64,000 nucleotides of DNA, taken from the NCBI GenBank assembly GCA_963746905.1, contig CAVVCY010000003.1, forward strand, positions 124,001 to 188,000, read 5' to 3'. The stretch comes from JALYNX01 sp963746905 (GTDB taxonomy: Bacteria; Actinomycetota; Acidimicrobiia; Spongiisociales; ZC4RG35). The position numbers and the translations under genes are program-made. Below the pieces are notes generated by a model. That model was not told where the DNA came from, did no database searches, and saw nothing but the letters and a program-made list of their open reading frames with translations. Shown here piece after piece: positions 51,256 to 60,289 of the stretch (position 1 is the first letter of the stretch; each line of letters starts with the position of its first letter).

Positions 51256-51786
51256 GTGCTTGCCAACGGATGGGACGAGCGACGCGTCGCCGGCGTTCTG
51301 CTGATCGTCGGGTTTGGCCTTCTGATGGTCACCGCCGCCCTCTTCGTTACGAGTTCCAGCGCTGGATGGCAGAACACTGCGCTGACATCCGGGCTGGTGG
51401 TGACCTTGTTCGGCCTGGCCATACTCGAGCTTGTCGTTCGGGACGCGGGCGACCGGGTGCTGGGGCGAGTGGGAACGATCGCCTTCCTGGTGGGATCCAT
51501 CCTGTGGATCGTCACCGACACCCTCGCCTTGCGTGGAGTGCCGTGGGTCTACGAGAACGAACGGAACTACGTCGTGCTTGCTTGTTTTGCTGTGGCGGCA
51601 TTCGGCTGGGCCTGCCTTCGCACCAGAGTCCTGCCGCGGTGGCTGGGCTGGGTCTCAATCGGCTGGGCCCTGGGGTGGTTAGCCCTCTATCTCGGCCGCG
51701 TGGTGACGGCGCCACTCGGGATCAATCTGATGACACTTCTCTTCGGCCTGGTCCTCCTCCGGCGCTCGGAACCCAGGGCCCGATAG
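51256..51786 (+). CDS. integral membrane protein of unknown function
   Basis: 176 residues with about five membrane segments (VAGVLLIVGFGLLMVTAALF, ALTSGLVVTLFGLAILELVV, VGTIAFLVGSILWIVTD, YVVLACFAVAAFGWAC, LGWLALYLGRVV). No catalytic motif. GTG 51256 is ten bases after TAGGGT (51240-51245). Probably monocistronic. Confidence 0.65.
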   Translation: MLANGWDERRVAGVLLIVGFGLLMVTAALFVTSSSAGWQNTALTSGLVVTLFGLAILELVVRDAGDRVLGRVGTIAFLVGSILWIVTDTLALRGVPWVYENERNYVVLACFAVAAFGWACLRTRVLPRWLGWVSIGWALGWLALYLGRVVTAPLGINLMTLLFGLVLLRRSEPRAR

Positions 51787-51796
51787 ACGTCAACCT

Positions 51797-52450
51797 TCAA
51801 CCCACGACGGCGAAGGCGCGGACCGGAAAACTCCCCATCTCCCGAACCGGAGAAGGGACAGAGAAGAACCGAAATTCCTGATCGACCAGCTGGTCCAATC
51901 CGGTGAGGTGCTCCACGATCGGAATCCCCGCCTCTAGCAAACCGGTGTGCGCCGGGCGGCCACCACCCCGAGTGTCGTCGATGTTGACCGAGTCGATTCC
52001 CACCAGGACCGCCCCACCGGCAACCAGGGCGTCGACCAGCCCGACGGAGACAAACGGATGCGAGGGATCCCCGTAGGTCTCAGTGCGCCAGTGACGGTCC
52101 CATCCGGTGGCGAACAGGACTGCTCGGCCACTCACATCGATGTCGTAGAGAATCTCTGCTCCAAGCTCCGGACCCGAGTCGTGGACACAGATTCCGGGCA
52201 GATCAGCCACCTTCTCCAGTGGAAGTTCGGCGAGGTCGAAGCCGCTTTCGAAACGGTGAAACGGGGTGTCGAGGTAGGTGCCGGTGTTAGCGATCATCTC
52301 GATCCGACCGATGCTGAACTCGGTCCCCGGATCATAACGACCCCGCGAATCGGCGCGGGACAGGTAGTCAGTGATCACGGGGCCGGGCATCCCGGGGTAG
52401 GTGGTCATCCCGGCCTCGATGGGATGGGAGAGGTCAACGAGACGAGCCAT
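51797..52450 (-). CDS. cyclase family protein (kynurenine formamidase-like)
   Basis: 217 residues, cyclase/KynB fold. The opening RLVDLSHPIEAGMTTYPGMP is typical. The metal motif HxGTHxDxPxH is altered to NTGTYLDTPFH, so two His ligands are replaced; GIDSVNIDD and PAHTGLLEAGIPIVEHL remain. Activity may differ from kynurenine formamidase. ATG 52450 is six bases from TACCAT (52462-52457), but the gene also follows the SLC13 gene by 28 bases. Confidence 0.75.
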   Translation of the reverse strand: MARLVDLSHPIEAGMTTYPGMPGPVITDYLSRADSRGRYDPGTEFSIGRIEMIANTGTYLDTPFHRFESGFDLAELPLEKVADLPGICVHDSGPELGAEILYDIDVSGRAVLFATGWDRHWRTETYGDPSHPFVSVGLVDALVAGGAVLVGIDSVNIDDTRGGGRPAHTGLLEAGIPIVEHLTGLDQLVDQEFRFFSVPSPVREMGSFPVRAFAVVG

Positions 52451-52478
52451 GAGCCGATGGTATCGATGCCGACGCTGG

Positions 52479-54281
52479 TCAGAACGGCCAGAACACGGGG
52501 ACCAGGAAGACTGCGGCCACCATGAAGAGCAGCAGCATGGGTAGGCCCAACTTCCAATAGTCGCCGAACTCGTAGGCGCCGGGCCCCATCACCATCAGAT
52601 TGACCGGAGTGGCCACCGGAGTGAGGAAGGCGGCCGCTGCCGCCACCGTGAGCGACATGAGGACCGGGCGGACCGAGATCCCGACGTCGGTGGCCGCGGT
52701 GACCGCGATCGGGATCATGATCAGAGCCGTCGCCATGTTGGAAATCAGCTGGCCGAAGACCGCAGTCAAGATGAACAGACCCAAGAGCAGGAAGTAGGGC
52801 CCGGAAGTCCCCACGACGTCGATCAGGAGCCCGGCCAAGTCATCCGCGGCGCCGCTCTGGGTCACCGCCGTTGACAGCGGGATCATCCCCGCCACCAGGA
52901 TCACCGTGGTCCACGAGATCGAGCGATACGCCTGGTAGACGGTGACCACCCGGGTGATGATCATCGCCCCAGCGGCGAGCAGCGCCGCCTCCACCGCCGG
53001 GACAGCGTTGGTGGCGAGCAGCACCACCATTGCCAGCAGGATGGCAATTGCCCACCAGGCACGAGGTCCGAGCGCAATCGCCTGACGCCGGACCAGGGAT
53101 GGAGAATCCACCACCAGGACTCCCCGCTCGGACTCGAACCGACCGTCCAGGTCGTCCCAGGTCCCCTGGAGCAACATGGTGTCACCGACCGCCAGCGTCG
53201 TCGTCGACCGGTCCAAGTCCTCGCCGTGACGCTGGATGGCAAGGATTACGAAGTCGCCGCTCTCAGTGATCATCCCGGGGAAAACGGGCACACCGATCAT
53301 CTCGGAGCGAGGCGGGATCACGACCTCGACCACCCCGATCCTGCGATCGATCAGTTTCCCGCCGGTGTGGCCTGGCTTCCGCTCCAGATCGTTCCCGGCA
53401 GCGAATCGATAGATCACCTCCGATTCACCTTTGACCGTGATGACGAATCCCGCCCCGATCGGCGACCGGTCATCGAGGGCCACCCCGCGTTCACCCTGGG
53501 CCCCGACCAGGACCATCCCCGGATGAGCGCCGAGGTCGAGCGAGGACAGCGTCCTGCCGATGAGGGGCGAGCCTTCTTTCACCTCGAGTCGAGCGACCCA
53601 GTCGGCGAGCGAGTAATGGTCGATCAGGGTGCGGGCGTGGTCGGAAAGGTCAGGTGGGATCGACTCCGCCCGGCGCTCCGGCAGCAAACGTGATCCGAGG
53701 AACACGACGATCGCAATCGCACCCACCAACACCGGCACGCCGATCAGGCCGAATTCGAAGTAACTGAATCCGCTCTCCCCAGCCTCGACTGCGGCATTTG
53801 AGACCAGGATGTGGACCGGAGTCCCGGTTAGAGCAAGCAAGGAACCGGCATGGGCCCCGAAGGCCAGGGGCATGAGCAGCTGCGACGGAGCCCGACCCAT
53901 CCGAAGGGCGACCACCACCACCATTGGGAGCAGTGCGGCGACTGCCCCGTTGACACTGATCACAGCGGTGAGCAGAGCTACCAGCAGCATCATCAGCACG
54001 ATCAGCCTGGTTCGACTCCCGCCGGCGCGTTCGATCAGTTGCTGTCCCGCCCATGTTGTGACACCTGTGGAGTCGATCCCCTCACTGACCACGAACAGGG
54101 CAGCGATGAAGAGCACCGTTGTGTCGCCGAACCCGGCCAGGGACTGGTCCAGGGTGAGAACCCCGGTAGCGGCCAGTAGGAGCGCGGAGCCGACTGCGAC
54201 CACTTCAACCGGGAGCTTGTTCCAAATGAAGAGGACGACAACAGCCGCAAGGACCAAATAGACGATGGCGGCGTCGGACAT
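52479..54281 (-). CDS. SLC13-family permease with two TrkA_C domains
   Basis: 600 residues. Two membrane blocks of about five or six helices flank a cytoplasmic insert with two TrkA_C-like domains (VARLEVKEGSPLIGRTLSSL and VVEVVIPPRSEMIGVPVFPG). The GTPVHILVSNAAVEAGE and TPVATPVNLMVMGPGAY motifs are those of Na+/dicarboxylate or sulfate symporters. An anion such as sulfate or dicarboxylate is likely. It starts eight bases after AbgT. Confidence 0.85.
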   Translation of the reverse strand: MSDAAIVYLVLAAVVVLFIWNKLPVEVVAVGSALLLAATGVLTLDQSLAGFGDTTVLFIAALFVVSEGIDSTGVTTWAGQQLIERAGGSRTRLIVLMMLLVALLTAVISVNGAVAALLPMVVVVALRMGRAPSQLLMPLAFGAHAGSLLALTGTPVHILVSNAAVEAGESGFSYFEFGLIGVPVLVGAIAIVVFLGSRLLPERRAESIPPDLSDHARTLIDHYSLADWVARLEVKEGSPLIGRTLSSLDLGAHPGMVLVGAQGERGVALDDRSPIGAGFVITVKGESEVIYRFAAGNDLERKPGHTGGKLIDRRIGVVEVVIPPRSEMIGVPVFPGMITESGDFVILAIQRHGEDLDRSTTTLAVGDTMLLQGTWDDLDGRFESERGVLVVDSPSLVRRQAIALGPRAWWAIAILLAMVVLLATNAVPAVEAALLAAGAMIITRVVTVYQAYRSISWTTVILVAGMIPLSTAVTQSGAADDLAGLLIDVVGTSGPYFLLLGLFILTAVFGQLISNMATALIMIPIAVTAATDVGISVRPVLMSLTVAAAAAFLTPVATPVNLMVMGPGAYEFGDYWKLGLPMLLLFMVAAVFLVPVFWPF

Positions 54282-54288
54282 TGGGAGG

Positions 54289-55952
54289 CTAGGTACCTAT
54301 CGGGTACCCCGGTCCCAGCGGTAGACCGAGCCAGAACCAGATCATGAACAGGAGGATCCAGGCGATCAAGATGGCGATCACGTAGGGAATCATCAGCGCC
54401 ACGACGGTTCCGATACCGGCATCCTTCTTGTACCGCTGCGCGATGGTCACGATGAAGGGCAGATAGACCATCAGCGGAGTGATCACGTTCACCGGCGAAT
54501 CCCCCACCCGATAGGCGGCGAGGACGGTCTGGGGCGAAACTCCGAGCCGGGCGAAGATCGGGATGAAGACCGGGGCGAAGATCGCCCATTTCGGCACCAC
54601 TCCGGGGAGGATGAAGTCGAGGATCACGATCACCAGGATGAACCCGACCAACAAGGCCAGGCCGCCGATGTTGGCCTGCTCGAGGAAGTGCGCCATCTCC
54701 ACTGCAGCAACCCGAGGCAGGTTGGTGTAGTTGAAGTAGGCGATGAACTGGCTGATCATCAACAACATGAAGACCAGGCCGGCGAGACCAGCGAAAGTCT
54801 TGGTGACCCCTGCGATGACATCCCCGCTGCCCGACATGGTCTTGGCGCCCATCCCGTAGCAGACGCCGCACACCAGGAAGATCAGGGTTATCAGGAAGAG
54901 CAGGCTGTCCATGAAGGGGGTGGTCCCCACGATGGCTCCGGTGATCGGATCGCGAAGCGGTGCACCTGAGGGGATGGTGAGCAGAGCCGATCACGGCTAG
55001 CGAGGCGAGCAACCCGTAGAAGGCGTAGCGCAGGCCCTTGGATTCTGCCGCCTGACCTGCCTCATCCAGTTCCTCGACGGTGGCATCAACTGCGCCCCCG
55101 GCGGGGTCGTATGCCCCCAATCGCTTCTCAACGAGGCGCTCGGTCACAAACATGGCAACGATGGCGAGCACCACGCTCGAGGCCACCGAGAAGTAGAAGT
55201 TGGCGGTGACGGTGAGCGGCTCGATCCCGGCAGGGATCGCCTCGTTGGTGATCTCGGTCAGCATGCTGTCGATCGGGGTGATCAACAGATTCACCCCGAA
55301 GATGGCGCCGACACCGGCAAAGGCGGCAGCCATGCCGGCCAAGCGGGTGCCGGCCCAAAGTGAGGAAGGCGGCCGCGCCAAGAGGTATCAAGATCAGGTA
55401 CCCGGCGTCAGAGGCGACGCTGGACAGAACTCCGACGAAGATCAGGATGAAAGCGATCAGGCGGCGGGGAGCGACCTTCACCAATTTCCGGATCAGTGCC
55501 GCCATCATCCCGGCGTGCTCGGCGACACCGACACCGGCCATGGCCACGAAGGTCACCGCGACCACGGCGAATCCGGCGAAGTTGTTGACGAATGAGGTGA
55601 AGACGAACCGGAGGCCTTCCACGTCGAGGAGGCTCTGCACCTCGATGGTCTCCTCGTGGATCTCATACTCAGGCTCGAAATCGGGCTCCATGGGAGAGCT
55701 GTCGTAGGGGACATCCGAGCCCCCCAATCCGCCATGGGCGTCCTCAGGAACCTGCTCCGGCACGGGAACCGCGATCTCCTCGGTGACGCTGACACCTGCC
55801 CACGCGAGCAGGGCCGAGAGCACGGCGATGAACACGATGAGATAGGCGAACATCATCACCGGGTGCGGGACCTTGTTTCCCGCCTTTTCGATGCCGTCGA
55901 GCATCTTCTGGCTGAAGTTCTTCTTCTCCGCCGGTTCGATCGTCGTGGCCAT
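54289..55952 (-). CDS. AbgT family transporter (two frameshifts)
   Basis: Three frames join into about 554 residues. Part 1 (MLDGIEKAGNKVPHPVMMF to LGAAAFLTLGRHPL), part 2 (AGMAAAFAGVGAIFGVNLL to LLASLAVIG) and part 3 (TTPFMDSLLFLITLIFLVCG to the end). Extra bases near 55341 and 54985 explain both breaks and the length fits. AbgT proteins take up p-aminobenzoyl-glutamate or export sulfonamides. An acidic loop of about 60 residues follows the first helix. The adjacent leucyl aminopeptidase may act on imported material. I treat the frameshifts as consensus errors. Confidence 0.8.
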
Positions 55953-55970
55953 GCTTGTTGGGCTTTCCTT

Positions 55971-57479
55971 TCAGGCTCGAGGGCGTGAGAAGTTCAGGGC
56001 GAGCTCGATCAGGAGACGGGCGCCAAACCCGGTGCACCCCGGTGGGCGCCAGGAGGTGTCCCGATCGTTCTGAGCGGTTCCTGCGATGTCGATGTGGGCC
56101 CAGGGCAGCCCGGCGACGAACTCTTCGAGGAACAATGCAGCGGTGATCGCGCCGGCATTCGGACCGCCCAGGTTCTTGATGTCGGCTACCTCGGAGTTGA
56201 GCTCGCCCCGATAACGGTGCTCCAGCGGCAATTCCCACACCGACTCGCCGGTGGCTGCCGCTGCCGATTCGATCTGGTCAATCATCTGGGCGTTGTTGCC
56301 GATCACGCCAGCCACCTGGGTGCCGAGGGCCCGCATCGCGGCTCCGGTGAGGGTGGCGATGTCGACGATGGCGTCGGTCCCCTCCTCGGTCGCCAGAACC
56401 AGCGCATCGGCCATGACCAGTCGCCCTTCGGCGTCGGTGTTGGCCACCTCGACCGTCTTCCCGCCGCGGATCTTGAGCACGTCGCCCATGGCGATGGCGG
56501 TCCCCGAGGGCAGGTTGTCGGTGCACATCAGGTATCCGGTGACCGCCGCCCGGCATCCCAGCGAGGCCAGCTCGGACATTGCGGCGAGGATCGCCGCGGC
56601 GCCCGACATGTCGTTCTTCATCGTGGCGTGGATGGCATCTCCGGGCTTGATGGCGATCCCGCCGGCGTCGTACATGATCCCCTTGCCGACCAGGGTGAGG
56701 TGCCCTCGCGGCCTCGGCGGCTGATAGGTCAGTTTCACCATCCGGGGCGGCTCGCTGCTTCCCGCGTTGACCCCGAGCAGGCCGCCGCATCCCATCTCGA
56801 TCAGCTGATCCTTGTCGAACACCTCGACTGAGAGGCCCCGTTCAGGACCGATATCGACAGCCACCTGGGCAATGCGGCTGGCCGTGAGATACGCAGGCGG
56901 CGAATTGGCCAGGTCCCGGGCCATCTGGGTCGCCTCGGACATGGTCTTGCCTTTGGCAGCACCCTTCTTGGTCGCCGCCGACCGCCTACCTTCGACCACC
57001 AGGTTCAAGGTCGTGATCGGCGTGACGGTCGGGCTCTCCTTGAGTGCGTCGAAGCGATAGCGGGCAAGGAGGACTCCCTCGACCACTACCTGGGCGGCTA
57101 GGGCCGGGGAGACCGCACCGGCGTCCGGAATCGACAATTCCAGATTGCCACTCGACTCGGTGGCACGGGCAAATGCCGCAGCGGCGTCGCGCAACTTGTC
57201 GGCGTCCAAATCGCTCTCCGGCCCGATCCCCACGAGAACGAGGGTCGAGCCCTCGGTCTGGGGAAGGGTCAACGTCTGACCGACGCTGGCCACGAACCCG
57301 GCGGCTGTCAGTGAGCCCCAATCGACCGACACCTGGTCGGGGAGAGTCGCTCCGGGACTGATCAACGCTCCGGAGAACTGGGCCTCGGGCGACTTGCGCC
57401 CCACCGTGATCGAAACCGCCTTCGACTGACCAACGGAGGGCACCGGGTCGAACGATCCCAGGCCAGTGAATGCTTGCAT
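55971..57479 (-). CDS. pepA: leucyl aminopeptidase (M17)
   Basis: 502 residues, normal M17 size. The C-terminal catalytic domain has VGKGIMYDAGGIAIKPG, MKNDMSGAAAI and NTDAEGRLVMADAL with the two-metal ligands. The Ser of the usual DSGG is Ala (DAGG). It cleaves N-terminal residues from peptides in the cytosol. ATG 57479 starts the family N-terminus; the longer frame to 57584 is unsupported. First gene of the run pepA, AbgT, SLC13, cyclase. Confidence 0.9.
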   Translation of the reverse strand: MQAFTGLGSFDPVPSVGQSKAVSITVGRKSPEAQFSGALISPGATLPDQVSVDWGSLTAAGFVASVGQTLTLPQTEGSTLVLVGIGPESDLDADKLRDAAAAFARATESSGNLELSIPDAGAVSPALAAQVVVEGVLLARYRFDALKESPTVTPITTLNLVVEGRRSAATKKGAAKGKTMSEATQMARDLANSPPAYLTASRIAQVAVDIGPERGLSVEVFDKDQLIEMGCGGLLGVNAGSSEPPRMVKLTYQPPRPRGHLTLVGKGIMYDAGGIAIKPGDAIHATMKNDMSGAAAILAAMSELASLGCRAAVTGYLMCTDNLPSGTAIAMGDVLKIRGGKTVEVANTDAEGRLVMADALVLATEEGTDAIVDIATLTGAAMRALGTQVAGVIGNNAQMIDQIESAAAATGESVWELPLEHRYRGELNSEVADIKNLGGPNAGAITAALFLEEFVAGLPWAHIDIAGTAQNDRDTSWRPPGCTGFGARLLIELALNFSRPRA

Positions 57480-57606
57480 CGCCGCAACAACCTCTCTCGA
57501 TCCAGATTCAGGCGTTCGGGAACATATCAGGTGGAAGCGGGAGGAAGTGATCCCTGTACCCTGCGAACAGGCCGCCGATGTCACTTGCCGCTATCTCTTT
57601 CCCAGT

Positions 57607-58392
57607 GTGGACTTGAGCCCTCACGTCGCTCTGGTCACCGGCGCCAACCATGGGATCGGGGCGGCGACCGCCAAGCTCCTGGCCGCCGAGGGCGTCGGGG
57701 TCCTGGTGACCTTCCTGCGACTCCAGGATCCAGCCGACTTCCCCGAGACCTACCGAAGCAACCGGGCCGCCGACGCCGAAGGGGTCGTCGCAGCCATCGC
57801 GGGCGCCGGGGGGAGGGTGATCGCCGTTGAGGCGGACCTTTCTGATCCGGCGACACCGTCCATGCTCTTCGACGCAGCCGAGGCCGGGCTCGGGCCGGTC
57901 GACATCTTGATCAACAACGCCACCGGTTGGATCGCCGATAGCTTCAACGGTGAGGCAAGCGACCGGTTCAGCCGGGAGCTTCACCAGGTGTCGGCCGCCA
58001 CCTTCGACCAGCAATTCGCAGTGGACGCACGTGCCACGGCCCTACTGATCTCGGAGTTCGCCATCCGACATCGTCGACAGGGCCTCAGTTGGGGGCGAAT
58101 AGTTGGGCTGACCTCCGGAGGCCCTCGCGGCTTTCCCGAGGAGGTGTCGTATGGAGCAGCCAAGGCGGCCCTGGAGAACTACTCGATGTCGGCCGCCCTG
58201 GAGTTGGCCGATCGGGGCATCACCTCGAACGTGATCCACCCCCCGGTCACCGATACCGGTTGGGTCACCGAGGAGGTCAGGAAGCACGTGGGCGACCACG
58301 TCGCCAGCCCCGAAGATGTGGCGGAAGTCATTGCCTTCCTGGTGTCGGACCGGGCCCGGTTGATCACCGGCAATGTGATCCAGATGAAATGA
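57607..58392 (+). CDS. short-chain dehydrogenase/reductase
   Basis: 261 residues. Cofactor loop ALVTGANHGIGAATAKLL, NNATGW, active-site Ser in LTSGGPRG and YGAAK with Tyr-x3-Lys. The ending LITGNVIQMK matches FabG-like SDRs. NAD(P)-dependent oxidoreductase of unknown substrate. GTG 57607 is nine bases after TATCTC and fits the family N-terminus; the frame extends upstream over pepA without similarity. Confidence 0.85.
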   Translation: MDLSPHVALVTGANHGIGAATAKLLAAEGVGVLVTFLRLQDPADFPETYRSNRAADAEGVVAAIAGAGGRVIAVEADLSDPATPSMLFDAAEAGLGPVDILINNATGWIADSFNGEASDRFSRELHQVSAATFDQQFAVDARATALLISEFAIRHRRQGLSWGRIVGLTSGGPRGFPEEVSYGAAKAALENYSMSAALELADRGITSNVIHPPVTDTGWVTEEVRKHVGDHVASPEDVAEVIAFLVSDRARLITGNVIQMK

Positions 58393-58404
58393 GCCGCCGA
58401 CACT

Positions 58405-58738
58405 TCAACTCTGGGCGCGGGGCCGCAACCGCCAGATAACGATGGCGGCAGCCATCGACAGCAACAGCGGCCGCGAGCGCAATCGGCCTCTTCCAGGATC
58501 GGGTCACTGCGAGGTCGCCCTCCAGCGAAGACATCACTCTCCACTCCAGGTCCAGCGGGGCGCGAATCGTCTCCGAGGACAGCACATCGAGCTCCCGAGC
58601 AGTTCGACTCATAGCTGCGTGTCGCGCCTGGCACCGCAGACAAGCGTCGGTATGGCCGCGGAAAGGCCAGATCACCTCGCTGTTGTCGACAGCGCTATTC
58701 GCCACAAAGGGCGCTGCCAGTTCGCAGACGATGGTCAT
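58405..58738 (-). CDS. zinc-finger anti-sigma factor (one frameshift)
   Basis: About 110 residues. The anti-sigma zinc motif H-x3-C-x2-C is in RGHTDACLRCQARHAAM. A C-terminal membrane helix (MAAAIVIWRL) is recovered after removing one extra base near 58460. It overlaps the ECF sigma stop by four bases (ATGA), the usual sigma/anti-sigma coupling. It should hold the sigma factor at the membrane until a signal arrives. Confidence 0.7.
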
Positions 58739-59314
58739 CCAGGCACCTCCAGATTCCTGGCCAGACGCGCCCGAGCGCGATGAAGGCGGACTTTGGCGGC
58801 CGTGACTGAGATCCCCATTGCCTCTGCGATCTCGATGTGGGACCAGTCGTAGACGTCCTTGAGAATCACTACCTGTCGCTGGGATTCGGGCAAGGCACTC
58901 GAGAGCACGTCTCAACCGACCTCGAAGCTCGATCATCTCCCCAGCGACCTCCGGATGCTCCCTTGTGTATGGGGCGGCGACCTCTGCCAGATCGTCGAGA
59001 GACGCCCCCTGATGACGCCGGGCCCGTTTCTTGTGGGTCCAGGCGGTGTTGACCGTGATCCGATGCAGCCACGTCGAGAAGGCAGCCTCACCTCGAAAGT
59101 TGGGCAGGGCGCGCCAGGCACGGATCATGGTCTCCTGGGCGACATCTGCGGCCAGATGCGGATCCCCAACAAGCCTGCGGGCCAAGGTGTACACCTCGTT
59201 TCCGTGCTCACGGACCAGGACAGCAAAGGCGGAGCGATCCCCGGCCTGGGCCCTGGCTATGAACTCTTGTTCTCTGGTCCGTTCGACCCTCGGGATTTCA
59301 GGCTGGTTACTCAT
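58735..59314 (-). CDS. ECF sigma factor (one frameshift)
   Basis: About 193 residues. Region 2 is clear (FAVLVREHGNEVYTLARRLV, DVAQETMIRAWRALPNFRGE, FSTWLHRITVNTAW). Removing one base at 58897 restores region 4: ALEALPESQRQVVILKDVYD, then EIAEAMGISVTAAKVRLHRA. Start ATG 59314 overlaps the stop of the hadAB-like gene by eight bases, so the sigma factor is translationally coupled to it. The cognate anti-sigma follows. Confidence 0.82.
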
Positions 59315-60099
59315 CGGAGAGCTCGATTCTGGCGTTGATGTACTCGGTTCCTGCGGCACCGATAGTCACCGTCGCCGAGCCGTCGGATTCCTCGATCTCC
59401 AGGGTGGCCGGAGTGGCCGGTGGAAGAGGGCTGCGGAAACGAACCTTTGCCGAGCGGAGCGGGTGGCCCCCGGGCGGAGGCGACTCGCCGCCGCGAAAGC
59501 CCACGAAGCCTGGAGTAGGCCGTGGACCACGACCCCTGACACACCAGCTGCAACCGCCGCGCCATGATCCCAGTGAATCGGATTCCAGTCACGAGTCGCA
59601 GCGGCGTATCGGACGAGGTCTGCCCGGCTCGCACTCACCTGACCGGGGCCAGGCTGGCCATCGTCCAGGGGCGAAGGCTCCGTCGCCTCCTCGACCCCGC
59701 TGACCGCGGTCGACTCGCCGGACACAAGGAACATCGCCGAGCCCTCGGCGATCACGCCGTCGGGACCTGATACTTCGAGATCGAAGCTGACGAAGTAGAC
59801 CCCGCCTCGCTCCCTCACCCGCGAGACCGTCCCGACGACGCTCCAGGTCGGTCTCGATGCCCAGAGGCTGCGTGCCAGGTGAATGTCTGCTCACCGTGGA
59901 TCACCGAGCGATCGGTGAACTGGCTGAGCAGATCAGGTGCCACGACGAAGAGAGCCGCCGCGACAAAGCCCGGCGGGGCCGCCTCGACCCAACGTTCGGA
60001 GTCGTCACCGGTAGCCGAGACGAAGTCGGCCACATTCTCGAGACACACTCGAAAGCGATGCGGGCCAAACCTCTGATCGACCAGGGTGGACGGGTCCAT
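59307..60099 (-). CDS. fused HadA-HadB-like (R)-hydratase (several frameshifts)
   Basis: Pieces in four frames combine to about 264 residues. The N-terminal part (RFGPHRFRVCLENVADFVSA) is a FAS1-type MaoC N-domain; the second part (VRYAAATRDWNPIHWD, GVVVHGLLQASWAFAAA) is a hot-dog hydratase with D-x4-H. Extra bases near 59842 and 59870 and a missing base near 59469 restore one frame. It follows rpmG, as hadA/hadB do in mycobacteria, and would dehydrate 3-hydroxyacyl-ACP. Either heavily mis-sequenced or decaying. Confidence 0.65.
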
Positions 60100-60109
60100 C
60101 CCCGAAACG

Positions 60110-60280
60110 CTAACGATGCCTAGCGGGTCTCGCGATGTGCCGTGTGCTTCGGCACCACCGGCAGTACTTCTTGAGCTCGAGACGATCCTGGGTATTGGAC
60201 TTGTTCTTGGTGGTCACGTAGTTGCGCCGCTTGCACTCGGTGCAGGCCAGCGTCAACGGTGGTCGTTTGTCAGATGGCAT
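60110..60280 (-). CDS. rpmG: 50S ribosomal protein L33
   Basis: 56 residues: PPLTLACTECKRRNYVTTKN, then LELKKYCRWCRSTRHI. Four cysteines in two CxxC pairs form the zinc-binding version of L33. It starts ten bases after the tuf stop codon and is followed by the hadAB-like gene, the actinobacterial order. Confidence 0.93.
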   Translation of the reverse strand: MPSDKRPPLTLACTECKRRNYVTTKNKSNTQDRLELKKYCRWCRSTRHIARPARHR

Positions 60281-60289
60281 TTGTTGTCC

